A stretch of 64,000 nucleotides of DNA from Bacillus sp. MM2020_4 (GTDB lineage: Bacteria; Bacillota; Bacilli; Bacillales; Cytobacillaceae). A program made the position numbers and the translations under genes. Positions within the stretch are counted from its first letter, which is position 1. Every line of letters starts with the position of its first letter. Positions 9,555-20,136 of this stretch are shown here, in pieces. The stretch lies in NCBI RefSeq assembly GCF_011250555.1, contig NZ_JAANMZ010000007.1:1-64000 (forward strand), written 5' to 3'. Under the pieces are notes generated by a model that worked only from the letters and a program-made list of their open reading frames with translations, made no database searches and had not been told where the DNA came from.

Positions 9555-11435
9555 ATGAAACTTCACCTAACTGGCGAGATAGCTGCTGTTGCTGATGGAC
9601 TTCAACTGGTAATGGAAAGTATAGGTATTCAACTTTCACCTGACGGATACCCTGTGGAGGTCAGAAAACAAAATGGTCCCATTAGGGTTGTAAATCAAAG
9701 TGGCCGTGGGCAAATTTATTTTAAAAAAACGGTTCACTTTTTCCGGGCAGTAGGGCTTTGGATGGAACACTTCCAAACTGAAACGGAATTTGATGTAACA
9801 GAAGTGCCGCAGTTTGACATGTGCGGTGTTATGCTCGATGCCTCGAGAAATGCTGTGCCAACAACGGCTGAGGTAGAAAATTTACTGCGAAGAATGGCTG
9901 TAATGGGTCTCGATACCTTGATGCTGTATACGGAGGATACGTATGAGGTAAAGGAACATCCGTATTTCGGCTATATGCGGGGAAGCTATGCAGCAGAAGA
10001 GTTAACATCCCTTGATGATTATGCCGCGAAGCTGGGCGTTGAGATGATTCCTTGTATTCAAACATTGGGTCATTTACGAGAAGCACTCAAATGGAATTAT
10101 GCTAGCGATATTCGGGATACAGATGATATTTTACTAGTCGAAGAGCCGAAAACATATGAGTTTTTAGAGAATTGTATAAAGGCAGCATCGGAACCGTTTC
10201 GGACAAAACGGATTCATATCGGCATGGATGAGACATTCCAGCTTGGGCTAGGAAAATACCTGCAGCAGCATGGCTATGAAAACCATATCGATTTGATGAA
10301 CCGTCATCTTCAAGAAGTGGTGGCGATTACGGAAAGGCATGGGCTGAAACCCATGATTTGGAGCGATATGTATTTTCCATTGTTCGCGGAAGACAGCAAA
10401 TATAAAGACGAGAATGGCAAGATACCGGAAGAGATTATTGCCCAGATTCCGGACGTGGAGCTCGTGTACTGGAATTATTATAGTCAAGATCAAGAAGTCT
10501 ATGAAAAGGACTTTCATCGCCATATGCTACTAGGGAAAACACCAATTTTCGCCGGCGGGGCCTGGACGTGGAATGGAATGGCACCAAACTATGGGAAAGC
10601 CATTGTGACAACAGAAGCGGCAATTGCTGCCTGTAAAAAAGAAGGCATTAAGGAAGTCTTTGTTACGATGTGGGGCGATAACGGGGCAGAAACGCCATTC
10701 TCCACTTCACTGCCCATCCTGCAATTATTCGCGGAACATACCTATCATCAGGAAGTTACGCTGGAACAGGTAGCGAAGCGCTTTGAATTTTGCGGCGAGG
10801 GTCATTTTGATGATTTTATGATGTTAAAATGGCTGGATGAAACCCCCGGTGTCATGAAGGATAATATGAACACCTCCATGACGTCTAAAGTGTTACTCTA
10901 CCAGGATATCTTAATTGGATTATATGACGAAAATATCCGCGGCCTGTCTTTAGGCGAGCATTATCAAAAATTAGTCCCAGAGCTTGAAAAGGCAAAGAAA
11001 CATAATCCAGGCTGGGCGAGTCTATTTGGCTTTTATGAACAATTAGCAAGGGTACTCAGTGAGAAGGCGGAAATCGGCCTTAGACTAACAGAAGCTTATA
11101 AGGAAAAAGATTACCAACAAATGAAATTAATCCTGGGTAAATTGGATGTGATTCAAACCAATGTGGATCTTTTACGCCAACAGCACCGCGAAGTATGGTT
11201 TGCGGCCTATAAGCCATTCGGCTGGGAAGTGATTGATATTCGATATGGCGGCGTGATTACACGGATTGACTCGGTTAAATATCGGATTAACGAGTGGCTC
11301 GATGGCAGAATGACTAGTTTGGAAGAGCTAGAAGAAAAACGCCTGCGCCATGATGGACCATGGGAAGTTGTCGACGGATTAGTAGGTGGCAATGTGTATC
11401 ATCGAATTGTAACGGCCGGGAACTTCTCGCTCTAA
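9555..11435 (+). CDS. GH20 beta-N-acetylhexosaminidase, cytoplasmic
   Basis: A 626-residue enzyme with no signal peptide. The N-terminal GH20b-like domain (1-80) is followed by the catalytic barrel. Asp225-Glu226 in HIGMDETFQLG is the conserved polarising Asp and acid/base Glu of GH20. TWMWNG-like aromatic segments and CGVMLDASRNAVPT are also typical of the GH20C subgroup. ATG at 9555 follows AGGGGAAAAC; upstream TTG at 9531 is less likely. In this locus it would remove terminal GlcNAc or GalNAc from imported glycans, for example from hybrid or complex antennae. Confidence 0.9.
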   Translation: MKLHLTGEIAAVADGLQLVMESIGIQLSPDGYPVEVRKQNGPIRVVNQSGRGQIYFKKTVHFFRAVGLWMEHFQTETEFDVTEVPQFDMCGVMLDASRNAVPTTAEVENLLRRMAVMGLDTLMLYTEDTYEVKEHPYFGYMRGSYAAEELTSLDDYAAKLGVEMIPCIQTLGHLREALKWNYASDIRDTDDILLVEEPKTYEFLENCIKAASEPFRTKRIHIGMDETFQLGLGKYLQQHGYENHIDLMNRHLQEVVAITERHGLKPMIWSDMYFPLFAEDSKYKDENGKIPEEIIAQIPDVELVYWNYYSQDQEVYEKDFHRHMLLGKTPIFAGGAWTWNGMAPNYGKAIVTTEAAIAACKKEGIKEVFVTMWGDNGAETPFSTSLPILQLFAEHTYHQEVTLEQVAKRFEFCGEGHFDDFMMLKWLDETPGVMKDNMNTSMTSKVLLYQDILIGLYDENIRGLSLGEHYQKLVPELEKAKKHNPGWASLFGFYEQLARVLSEKAEIGLRLTEAYKEKDYQQMKLILGKLDVIQTNVDLLRQQHREVWFAAYKPFGWEVIDIRYGGVITRIDSVKYRINEWLDGRMTSLEELEEKRLRHDGPWEVVDGLVGGNVYHRIVTAGNFSL

Positions 11436-11501
11436 GTGGGTCGCAGTGCCCAAAAGCGTGACAGGTTCATTAATTTTAATTTGACTATACGGGGTGAAAG
11501 C

Positions 11502-14500
11502 ATGTTTTTGACCGAACGAAAATTTGAAGCGCGCATAAGGGAATTAGAGGGTTTCCGTTATCGTGATTGCGTTAGCATTGAGTACTTTTACACACATGAG
11601 GATGATGGCGTGATTGGTGCCCATCCACCGAAAGTTTACGATGAAAAAAGTACCATGAAGATTGGCGACTATTGGAAGGGGCGCGATCGCTATATGTGGC
11701 TTCATGCAGATGTAGATTGCCATCTTCCCAATAGCAATCAACAAGTGGCAGGTATCTTTTCATTTGGCAAGACGGGCGGCGGGAATAATTCCGGGTTTGA
11801 ATCGCTACTTTTTGTGAACGGTAAACCATACCAAGGGGTCGACTCCAACCATGAAGAAGTACTGTTTGATGAGCAAACGGCTAAGGGCTCAATGCGTTTA
11901 GACTTCCGACTCTGGTCCGGACTTGAAGGCGGCGGTGTGCCGGTTGAGAATGAATTTAAACTGGAACAGGCTGAAATCGGCTGGCTGGACACAAGGGTCG
12001 ATAATTTATACTACACCCTTTTAGCGGCATATGAGGTGGTAAAGGAAACGCATGAAGCAGATCCTACTTATTCAGCTTTGAAACAAATGCTTCAGGATGC
12101 CCTACTGCGAATGGATTGGACGGAACCTGGAAGCCTAGCGTTCTATGAATCTTGCTACGAAGCCGAAACGAGTCTTACAGAGGCGCTTCAGTCTATTGAA
12201 AAAACATCCGCTATTACGATTCATACTGTCGGTCACACCCATATTGATGTGGCTTGGCTTTGGCGCTTAAGGAACACAAGGGAGAAGGCCGCCCGTTCCT
12301 TTTCAACGGTCCTGCATTTAATGAAGCAGTTCCCTGAATACCAATTCCTGCAAACCCAGCCGCAGCTCTATGATTATATCAAAACCGACTACCCAGACAT
12401 TTACGAGCAAATAAAGGAAAGGATTGCGGCAGCCCAGTGGGAAGCTGGTGGAGCAATGTGGCTCGAAGCCGACTGTAATATCCCGAGCGGCGAGTCGTTG
12501 GTCCGACAAATCCTCCATGGGAAGAACTTTTTTAAAGAAGAGTTTGGTGTCGATTGTCAATACCTTTGGCTTCCGGACGTTTTCGGATATAGCTGGGCGC
12601 TGCCGCAAATCTTGAAAAAATCCGGCATTAACACGATGATGACCACAAAGATTAGCTGGAATCAATACAACCGGATGCCTCATGATACTTTTTACTGGAA
12701 GGGAATCGACGGTTCGGAGATCTTAACACACTTTATCACCACACCGGAACCATGGAATGGACCGGATTCATGGTTCTATACGTATAATGGCTACATTACC
12801 GCGAAAACCGTTAAGGGTGCTTGGAACGGCTATCGTGACAAAGACTTATCAAAGGATCTGCTTCTTTCATACGGGTATGGTGACGGGGGTGGCGGTGTTA
12901 ATCGTCATATGCTTGAAATGCGCCGCAGATTTGACCAAATGCCTGGAATGCCAAATGTGAAGACAACAACGGCAGGTGAATTTTTCGATAAACTGCATGA
13001 AAATGTCGAGAAATCGACTGGCTATATTCATAAGTGGGACGGCGAACTGTATCTGGAATACCACCGCGGTACCTATACAAGTCAGGCCTTTATGAAAAAA
13101 ATGAATCGTAAACTGGAGCTGCTCTATCGCAGAGCTGAATTCCTATCCTCTTGGCTGTCTGAAAATAGCGTATGGCTTGGCGATGCTGCAATGAAAGACG
13201 GCTGGAAGATTATTTTAAGAAATCAATTTCATGATATTATCCCAGGGTCTTCGATTCATGAAGTCTATGAAGATGCTAGGGAAGAATATGCGGAAGCGCT
13301 GCAAATCGTTCAGCAAGTGGAAACCATGCTTGTGGAAAGCGGAGTCGAACAGGCCGACCGTTCCATCGTTGTTTTCAATTCCACGCACCAAACCGGCAAA
13401 AGAAATGTGGTCATTTCTCAGTTTGCTGATTGTGCAGCTGGGGTTTGGACAGATGGCAAGGGCACGGTGTTTCCTTCTCAAAAACGCCCTGATGGATGGC
13501 TTGTTGCGGTCGATTCTCTTCCATCCTTTGGTGCGAAGCAATTGTATTTTGAACCCGCTGAAGCAGCACCGGAAACAACGCATTTCACGTATCATGACCG
13601 AAGGGTAGAAACACCGTTTTACGAGGTGGAGTGGAATGAGTACGGACAGATGACAACACTTTATGATAAAGAAGCACAGCGCCATGTGCTAGCAGAGGGT
13701 CAAAGCGGCAATGTACTGCAAATCTTTGAAGATAAACCGCTTGCCCATGATGCCTGGGATATTGATATTTTCTATCACGAGAAGATGGAGGAAATTCGAA
13801 ATATCGCTACATTCAAGGTAGTGGAGAATGGGGAACTGACTTTTGCGGTTGATAGTAAATGGACGTATCATCATTCGGAGATTTCTCAGCGAATTGTTTT
13901 TTATAAAAATGATCGGCGGATTGATTTTGAAACCGAGGTAGACTGGCATGAAAAACGAAAATTACTTAAGGCTTCATTCCCTGTGGATGTTCGCGCGACA
14001 GAGGCAACCTATGATATTCAATTTGGTAATGTAAAGCGCCCGACCCATTGGAATACCAGTTGGGAAATGGCGAAATTTGAATCAGTCGGACACCAGTGGG
14101 CAGATCTTTCCGAGCCAGATTATGGGGTAAGTTTACTGAATGATTCCAAATATGGCTATGATATCAAAGAAAATGTGATGCGGTTAACCTTATTAAAAGC
14201 AGCCACACATCCGGATCCTGAGGCAGATCAGGGTATGCATTCCTTTACGTATTCACTTTATCCGCATATAGGTGATTGGCGGCAGGCGAAGACAGTGGAA
14301 AAAGCCTGGGATTTAAATGACCCCGTTTTCGCTGTTGAAGGGAAATGGGCGAAGGAAGATTCGTTTATTGAATGCGGAACAGACCATATTTGGATTGATG
14401 CGATAAAGCCCGCTTACGATGGCAATGGCCTGATTATCCGTTTACATGAGTATGAGGGCAGACGAGGCAAGGCGTCTCTGAACGTTCGAAAGCCCATCAC

Positions 14501-14609
14501 ATCATGGGTGGAGACTAACTTGATGGAAGAACCCATTGCAGAAGCAGCACCATCACCGATTGAGTTTGAAATTAAACCATATGAAATTAAGACATTCAGA
14601 ATCGTATAG
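11502..14609 (+). CDS. GH38 alpha-mannosidase, long class II (2C1-like) form
   Basis: A 1035-residue cytoplasmic mannosidase, clearly different from the first GH38. Residues 1-230 form the N-terminal region typical of cytosolic class II enzymes. His247 and Asp249 in GHTHIDVAWLW are zinc ligands, Asp359 in WLPDVFGYSWALPQIL is the expected nucleophile, and His577 is in NQFHDIIPG. The start at 11502 is chosen because GGGGTGAAAG precedes it; an in-frame extension to 11436 has no binding site and begins right after the previous stop codon. Two GH38 subtypes plus GH125 cover alpha-1,2, alpha-1,3 and alpha-1,6 linkages between them, although the exact split is inferred. Confidence 0.92.
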   Translation: MFLTERKFEARIRELEGFRYRDCVSIEYFYTHEDDGVIGAHPPKVYDEKSTMKIGDYWKGRDRYMWLHADVDCHLPNSNQQVAGIFSFGKTGGGNNSGFESLLFVNGKPYQGVDSNHEEVLFDEQTAKGSMRLDFRLWSGLEGGGVPVENEFKLEQAEIGWLDTRVDNLYYTLLAAYEVVKETHEADPTYSALKQMLQDALLRMDWTEPGSLAFYESCYEAETSLTEALQSIEKTSAITIHTVGHTHIDVAWLWRLRNTREKAARSFSTVLHLMKQFPEYQFLQTQPQLYDYIKTDYPDIYEQIKERIAAAQWEAGGAMWLEADCNIPSGESLVRQILHGKNFFKEEFGVDCQYLWLPDVFGYSWALPQILKKSGINTMMTTKISWNQYNRMPHDTFYWKGIDGSEILTHFITTPEPWNGPDSWFYTYNGYITAKTVKGAWNGYRDKDLSKDLLLSYGYGDGGGGVNRHMLEMRRRFDQMPGMPNVKTTTAGEFFDKLHENVEKSTGYIHKWDGELYLEYHRGTYTSQAFMKKMNRKLELLYRRAEFLSSWLSENSVWLGDAAMKDGWKIILRNQFHDIIPGSSIHEVYEDAREEYAEALQIVQQVETMLVESGVEQADRSIVVFNSTHQTGKRNVVISQFADCAAGVWTDGKGTVFPSQKRPDGWLVAVDSLPSFGAKQLYFEPAEAAPETTHFTYHDRRVETPFYEVEWNEYGQMTTLYDKEAQRHVLAEGQSGNVLQIFEDKPLAHDAWDIDIFYHEKMEEIRNIATFKVVENGELTFAVDSKWTYHHSEISQRIVFYKNDRRIDFETEVDWHEKRKLLKASFPVDVRATEATYDIQFGNVKRPTHWNTSWEMAKFESVGHQWADLSEPDYGVSLLNDSKYGYDIKENVMRLTLLKAATHPDPEADQGMHSFTYSLYPHIGDWRQAKTVEKAWDLNDPVFAVEGKWAKEDSFIECGTDHIWIDAIKPAYDGNGLIIRLHEYEGRRGKASLNVRKPITSWVETNLMEEPIAEAAPSPIEFEIKPYEIKTFRIV

Positions 14610-14618
14610 AAAAAATGG

Positions 14619-14652
14619 ATGACCGACCGGCATGTTCCAGTCGGTCATTTCA
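14619..14652 (+). terminator. Hairpin after the glycosidase operon
   Basis: ATGACCGAC pairs with GTCGGTCAT around a loop of about 12 bases. The T tail is weak (TTTCATGTT), so termination may be partial and allow read-through to the transporter genes. Confidence 0.6.
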
Positions 14653-14809
14653 TGTTCACTCTATCTTCTCCATGGCCAAATATAGATAGCGTGTCGTGAT
14701 TTCTAAGATTTTTGCACTTAATCCCAAATTAGTCAACTATAAATAGCCTTCTATCCACTATAAAATATAAGTATGGAAGTGCTTACATTGAAGTGAGAGG
14801 AGGATAAGT

Positions 14810-15739
14810 GTGAAAAAGATAGTGAGTGATATCTATCAAAATAGAATCTGGTTACTTATGGTTTTACCAGGAACCATCTGGCTGCTATTATTCTCTTATT
14901 TGCCGATGTTTGGTCAAGTATTGGCCTTTAAAAAGTTTCGAATTGATCCGGATGGTTTTTTCGCAAGTGTGATGAATAGTGAATGGGTAGGCTGGGAGAA
15001 CTTTAAATATTTATTCAGTACAAATGATGCCTTTGTCATTACAAGAAATACGATCCTGTATAATCTCGTCTTTATCGTCTTAGGGCTCGTAGCCGCGGTT
15101 GCAACGGCCATACTGCTCAGCGAGTTAGTAAATAAAAGGCTATCAAAGGTTTATCAGACAGGAATGCTGTTCCCGCATTTTATTTCATGGGTTATTGGCA
15201 GCTACTTTGTCTTTACCTTCTTAAGTTCGGATCGTGGTCTGTTAAATCATGTTCTTGGCTGGTTCCATATTGACGCTGTTTCGTGGTATAGCGAGCCTAA
15301 ATATTGGCCATATATCATCGTTTTTATGAGCATTTGGAAGGGTGTCGGATATGGCAGTATCGTGTATTTAGCATCGATTGTCGGAATTGATCGAACGTAT
15401 TATGAAGCAGCTATGATCGATGGTGCAACAAAATGGAAGCAGATTAAGCATGTTACCCTTCCAATGCTAAAGCCATTGATGATCATCTTAACCATCATGA
15501 ATATTGGCCGGATCTTCAACTCGGATTTTGGCCTATTTTATCAAGTGCCAAGAGATTCCGGGGCCCTATTTCCAGTCACAAATGTTATCGACACATTTGT
15601 ATATCGCGGGCTAATGACGTTGGGTGATATTGGTATGAGTACCGCAGCAGGTCTTTATCAGTCAGCTGTAGGTTTCATCCTTGTGATGATTACAAACTAT
15701 ATAGTAAGAAAAGTCGATGAGGAAAGTGCGTTGTTTTAA
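14810..15739 (+). CDS. Carbohydrate ABC importer permease, LplB type
   Basis: A 309-residue inner membrane permease with six membrane spans. The EAA-type loop YYEAAMIDGATKWKQIKHVTLP is the site that contacts the ATPase. Start is GTG at 14810 after AGAGGAGG. It pairs with the next permease and lipoprotein to form an importer of the CUT1 LplB/YtcP type. No ATPase gene is present, so a shared MsmX-type ATPase is expected elsewhere. The closest functional analogue by context is the streptococcal N-glycan importer (NgtP/NgtS). Confidence 0.9.
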   Translation: MKKIVSDIYQNRIWLLMVLPGTIWLLLFSYLPMFGQVLAFKKFRIDPDGFFASVMNSEWVGWENFKYLFSTNDAFVITRNTILYNLVFIVLGLVAAVATAILLSELVNKRLSKVYQTGMLFPHFISWVIGSYFVFTFLSSDRGLLNHVLGWFHIDAVSWYSEPKYWPYIIVFMSIWKGVGYGSIVYLASIVGIDRTYYEAAMIDGATKWKQIKHVTLPMLKPLMIILTIMNIGRIFNSDFGLFYQVPRDSGALFPVTNVIDTFVYRGLMTLGDIGMSTAAGLYQSAVGFILVMITNYIVRKVDEESALF

Positions 15740-15800
15740 TCGTTGCATGTCGGGGCTGACCAAGGTGCTTACGGATTTCTCAGAGAGGAGGGGAAAATAA

Positions 15801-16793
15801 ATGCCCAATGATCTAAATCAAGCTCAAGTTTCAGTTGTCGCATCACAGCCGTTGGATCAGTTGAAAGGGGGTGGAACAAAGATTAAACGGAAAAAGACAA
15901 GGAATTATCATGAACTGCATCCCGTTGTCAATACCATTTTCAGTGTACTGTTAGGTATTTTCACCATCATGTGTGTCTTTCCGTTTATCTATGTTATCAT
16001 TATTTCCTTTACAAGTGAGGAAAGTATTGTCAGACATGGCTTTCAAATTTTCCCGGCGGAATGGAGTACCGATGCGTACCATTACTTATGGAATGTGAAG
16101 GATCAATTGCTGGGGTCTTATGGTGTAACCCTATTGATTACGGTGGTGGGAACCATCATTAGTGTGTTGATGATCTCCTTTTATGCGTATGCGATTTCAC
16201 GACCTCAATTTAAATACAGAAAATTTTTCACCTTCCTAGCATTCTTTACGATGCTGTTTAGTGGTGGATTGGTACCAACCTATATTGTGGTTACGCAATT
16301 TTTAGGATTGAAAAATTCAATTTGGGCGTTAATCCTGCCCCTTGTTATGAATGCTTTTTATATTATCATCATGAGAACCTTCTTTATGAAGTCCGTTTCC
16401 GAATCCATCTTGGAATCTGCACGGATCGATGGGGCAAGTGAATGGAGAATCTTCTTTCAAATCGTCTTTCCGCTCTCGCTTCCGGGCATTGCGACGATTG
16501 CTTTGTTCAGTACATTGGGTTATTGGAATGATTGGTTTACGGCATTGCTCTATATTGATGATCCAAAATTAGTGCCGCTCCAAGCCTTATTGATGAAAAT
16601 TGAGGCAAACCTTGAATTCATGAGGCAAAATGTTGAAGTGGGGATCATGCAGCAAAGTTTATTTGATACGTTGCCGCAGGATTCAGCCAAAATGGCCATG
16701 GTCGTTATCGCCACATTACCGATAGCAGTCTCTTATCCGTTCTTTCAGAAGTACTTTATAAGCGGATTGACTATTGGCGGCGTTAAAGAATAA
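15801..16793 (+). CDS. Carbohydrate ABC importer permease, YtcP type
   Basis: A 330-residue second permease with six membrane spans after a 45-residue cytoplasmic N terminus. The EAA loop is ESARIDGASEWRIFFQIVFP. Ends with SGLTIGGVKE, the usual tail of YtcP-like permeases. ATG at 15801 follows AGAGAGGAGGGG. The solute-binding protein gene starts 24 bases downstream. Confidence 0.9.
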   Translation: MPNDLNQAQVSVVASQPLDQLKGGGTKIKRKKTRNYHELHPVVNTIFSVLLGIFTIMCVFPFIYVIIISFTSEESIVRHGFQIFPAEWSTDAYHYLWNVKDQLLGSYGVTLLITVVGTIISVLMISFYAYAISRPQFKYRKFFTFLAFFTMLFSGGLVPTYIVVTQFLGLKNSIWALILPLVMNAFYIIIMRTFFMKSVSESILESARIDGASEWRIFFQIVFPLSLPGIATIALFSTLGYWNDWFTALLYIDDPKLVPLQALLMKIEANLEFMRQNVEVGIMQQSLFDTLPQDSAKMAMVVIATLPIAVSYPFFQKYFISGLTIGGVKE

Positions 16794-16816
16794 AAAAAGA
16801 AAAGGGGAGAGATACG

Positions 16817-18271
16817 ATGAAGAAAAAGTTAGGTTTTATACTGGCACTCGTTTTATCCATTGGAACGATACTTTCTGCCTGCAGCGGGAAAGAAAGTTCT
16901 ACTTCGGAGAAAGGTGGGAAAGATGGAGAGCCATATGAAATTAAATGGTACACGATTGGAACTCCGCAAAAGGATACTGATAAGGTATTTGCCGAAGTCA
17001 ATAAGTATGTCAAAAAGAAAATTAATGCTACAGTGAAAATGCAGCAAATTGACTGGGGAGATTGGACACAAAAATCCCAAGTAATGATCAATGCAGGTGA
17101 ATCATTTGATATAATCTTTACAAATGGTACTGATTATGTCCAAAATGCACAAAAGGGTGCTTTTGTGGCAATCGATGATATGTTAAATAAAGAAGGCAAG
17201 GACCTTAAGAACGCCATCGATCCCGCCCTTTTAGAGGGAAATAAGATTAATGGTAAAATTTATGGCGTTCCTACGAATAAAGAAGCGGCAAGACAGTCTG
17301 TTTATACGTTCAACAAACGTCTTGTTGATAAATACAAGTTTGATCTTACAAAAGTAAAAACCTTAAAAGATCTTGAGCCCATGTTGAAAACGATTAAGGA
17401 AAATGAACCAGGCATTACTCCAATGGCAACCTTTAAAGCGTATCTTCCCTTTGACTATACCTTTAATAATGAAATGCCATTTGCGTTCCCACTTGAGGGT
17501 GACAGAGACCATGTGATTAACCAATTTGAAACGGATTTAGCGATGTCAACCTACAAAACCATGCATTCGTATTACAAAGCAGGCTACCTTAAAGAAGATG
17601 CAGCCACAAGTAAAGACAGCTGGCCAATGGATGTAGAGAATTGGTTTGTCCGCATGGGTGATTCTCAGCCATATGCTGATTTACTATGGTCCCGTTCAGC
17701 AAAATATGACGTCGTTTCTGTACCGGTAGAAGAGCCAACCACATTTAACGATTCTGTTTCTGGTTCTATTCAGGCCATTTCTGCTACATCTAAGAATCCT
17801 AAAAAAGCAATGGAGTTCTTAACTCTTCTTAACACAGATTCATACCTTCGCAACCTTGTTGATAAAGGAATTGAAGGCGTGCATTACAAAAAGAATGATG
17901 ATGACACAATTGAAGATCTTCCAGCACGTATTGATAACTATAATATCCCAACCTATTCAATCGGTAACTTCTTCGTCTTGGATTTATATAAAGATGATCC
18001 AAAGGATAAATGGGAAAAATTCAAGGAATTTAATGACGCTGCTAAACCAGCACCAACGCTTGGCTTCCATTTTAACAGTGATCCAGTGAGATCAGAAATT
18101 GCTTCGATTACGAATATTTCTAAAGAATTCTATCCAGCACTGGCAACAGGTTCTGTTGATCCAGAAGAATATCTGCCAAAGTATAATAAAAAATTAAAAG
18201 AAGCTGGAATTGATAAGGTATTAAAAGAAATTCAAAAGCAATTTGATGACTGGAAAAGCAAGCAAAAATAA
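16817..18271 (+). CDS. Glycan-binding lipoprotein of the ABC importer
   Basis: A 484-residue extracellular solute-binding protein anchored by lipid at Cys22 (lipobox LSAC). The C-terminal 140 residues, including GFHFNSDPVRSEIASI, match the DUF3502 domain found in large-oligosaccharide receptors related to NgtS and LipO. The position between permeases and sensor genes makes it the receptor of this importer. High-mannose or trimmed N-glycans are the inferred ligands. AAAGGGGAG precedes the start. Confidence 0.9.
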   Translation: MKKKLGFILALVLSIGTILSACSGKESSTSEKGGKDGEPYEIKWYTIGTPQKDTDKVFAEVNKYVKKKINATVKMQQIDWGDWTQKSQVMINAGESFDIIFTNGTDYVQNAQKGAFVAIDDMLNKEGKDLKNAIDPALLEGNKINGKIYGVPTNKEAARQSVYTFNKRLVDKYKFDLTKVKTLKDLEPMLKTIKENEPGITPMATFKAYLPFDYTFNNEMPFAFPLEGDRDHVINQFETDLAMSTYKTMHSYYKAGYLKEDAATSKDSWPMDVENWFVRMGDSQPYADLLWSRSAKYDVVSVPVEEPTTFNDSVSGSIQAISATSKNPKKAMEFLTLLNTDSYLRNLVDKGIEGVHYKKNDDDTIEDLPARIDNYNIPTYSIGNFFVLDLYKDDPKDKWEKFKEFNDAAKPAPTLGFHFNSDPVRSEIASITNISKEFYPALATGSVDPEEYLPKYNKKLKEAGIDKVLKEIQKQFDDWKSKQK

Positions 18272-18276
18272 GAGTA

Positions 18277-18317
18277 AAAATCAAGCTGGGTGGAATAGTC
18301 CGGCTTGATTTTATTTC
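18277..18317 (+). terminator. Terminator or attenuator between receptor and sensor genes
   Basis: AAAATCAAGC pairs perfectly with GCTTGATTTT around a 16-base loop, followed by ATTTC. It probably lowers sensor gene expression compared with the abundant binding protein. Confidence 0.7.
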
Positions 18318-18339
18318 AGCCATATCAGAGGACAGCTAA

Positions 18340-20136
18340 ATGGAAATAAGAAAAAAAAGACGCGTGACTCAAAACATTTTTAATAAATTATTTTTAACAT
18401 CGTCCATTACCATCATTATGACGGTTATTATCTTAATCGTTACGATTACCAACTATTATTCAGATGTTATTATTCAAAAGGAAGTCAATATAAATACAAG
18501 AATATTAGAAAGAGTAGAGGATTACTTTTCTGCTAAGGATTCAGATATTAGCAGGGCGATGAGGGATCTTTATACGAATGGCGATATGATTGATGATATT
18601 TCCTTTGCCCTTCACAATGGTTATGGGAAATATTTAGAATACCGCTTAGATAAGTATTCGGAAAGTAAATCATTTACACCGAGCAATATTGAAACGTATT
18701 TTAAAGGCTATTTCAGCCAAGATAGTGACTTAAATGCGATTAGTTTACGTTCGGTGGAAAATTCATCCATTGAGTATTTGTTAATCAATAATAATTTACG
18801 ATGGAATAACAGCATTATTGGCCATGCCACCCCTTTAGAACCATCCCTCTCCCAAGGTCCGCCAAGAGTAATGGAAGAAGGTCTTCCAAAGGGAAGGGAA
18901 TTAAGAAACACCATTACGAGGAAAGTTGAAATTAATAATCCGGTTACACTTACGAAGATGGGGGAACTATCCATTTTCTACTCAACAGAACGTCTAGATA
19001 AAATGTTGACAAGGCATGATGGGGCGCCTGCTTCTTTCTTTTTACTGGATGCACACGGCAAGATCCTCTATTCGCTTAATAATGGTGTTCCCCTAGAGAT
19101 GATCAGTCAAGTAGAACATGAAACGAATGAAACGAAAGTAAAGTGGAACCAAGAAAATTATTATATTAATACCATCGCGAACAAGGGAGATTATACGTAT
19201 GTCAGTGTGATTCCTGATAAAGACTGGCTAAAGTTATCTATTATAAGGGGAACCATGTGGGTTGTTATTATCTTCCTCATTAGCATTGCCATTTTAATCT
19301 CCTATTCGTTTACGTTAAATTACTCGCGGCGAATAAATACCATTGTTTCTATTATCCGCCAGGTGGAAAAAGGAAACCTAGATGCGCGGATACCTGAATC
19401 TAAGCACGAGGACGAATTATCCAAGATTGCTGTTAATATCAATTCTATGTTAATGGAATTGAATAATTATATCGAACAATTTTACCTGCTGAATATGAAG
19501 CAGCAGCAGGCGGAATTGAAAGCCCTGCAAGCACAAATTGATCCTCATTTTTTATTTAATACGCTTGAAGCAATCCGGATGGTCGCTGTGGTAGAGGGGT
19601 CAAAAACCTCGAGTAAAATGATTTTCCATTTAGCCAAACTTTTTCGCTACTCGTTAGAGTCGAAAGATGTGGTACCATTTTATACCGAAATTGAATATGT
19701 CAATCAATATTTGAAATTAATGCAGTTTAAATATCCCAATAAATTAGAGGTGCATATTGATATTCCAAGTGAACTGGAACAAGCACCCGTGCAAAAGTTA
19801 ATTCTGCAACCGATCATTGAAAATTACTTTGTCCATGGTTTTAAAAAGGAGCGGCCAGATAATGAGCTATTCATTCGTGCTGTCAACCTGGGAGACAAAA
19901 TTGAAATACGTGTAGAAGACAATGGGAAGGGGATGACCGAAGAGGAACTTTCCACCATTGTTCATCATATCAATCGTGAAGAGGGCGATGAAATGAATTC
20001 AATCGGGTTAAGAAATATCCATCAACGGTTAAAAATTAGATATGGAGACCAGTTTGGGATCATACTAAAAAGCTTTCAAGACCAAGGAACAATTGTCACC
20101 CTAACCATTCCAGTGCAGGGGAATAACCATGTTTAG
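18340..20136 (+). CDS. YesM-type sensor histidine kinase
   Basis: A 598-residue membrane sensor. Two membrane spans (about 17-40 and 305-328) enclose a large extracellular dCache-like sensing domain. A HAMP linker (about 330-380) and a His_kinase domain follow, with His403 in QIDPHFLFNTLEAIRM. The ATP-binding domain shows NYFVHGFK and DNGKGM. The overlap of 8 bases with the response regulator implies translational coupling. By position it senses the imported glycan or the loaded binding protein and switches on the locus. Confidence 0.92.
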   Translation: MEIRKKRRVTQNIFNKLFLTSSITIIMTVIILIVTITNYYSDVIIQKEVNINTRILERVEDYFSAKDSDISRAMRDLYTNGDMIDDISFALHNGYGKYLEYRLDKYSESKSFTPSNIETYFKGYFSQDSDLNAISLRSVENSSIEYLLINNNLRWNNSIIGHATPLEPSLSQGPPRVMEEGLPKGRELRNTITRKVEINNPVTLTKMGELSIFYSTERLDKMLTRHDGAPASFFLLDAHGKILYSLNNGVPLEMISQVEHETNETKVKWNQENYYINTIANKGDYTYVSVIPDKDWLKLSIIRGTMWVVIIFLISIAILISYSFTLNYSRRINTIVSIIRQVEKGNLDARIPESKHEDELSKIAVNINSMLMELNNYIEQFYLLNMKQQQAELKALQAQIDPHFLFNTLEAIRMVAVVEGSKTSSKMIFHLAKLFRYSLESKDVVPFYTEIEYVNQYLKLMQFKYPNKLEVHIDIPSELEQAPVQKLILQPIIENYFVHGFKKERPDNELFIRAVNLGDKIEIRVEDNGKGMTEEELSTIVHHINREEGDEMNSIGLRNIHQRLKIRYGDQFGIILKSFQDQGTIVTLTIPVQGNNHV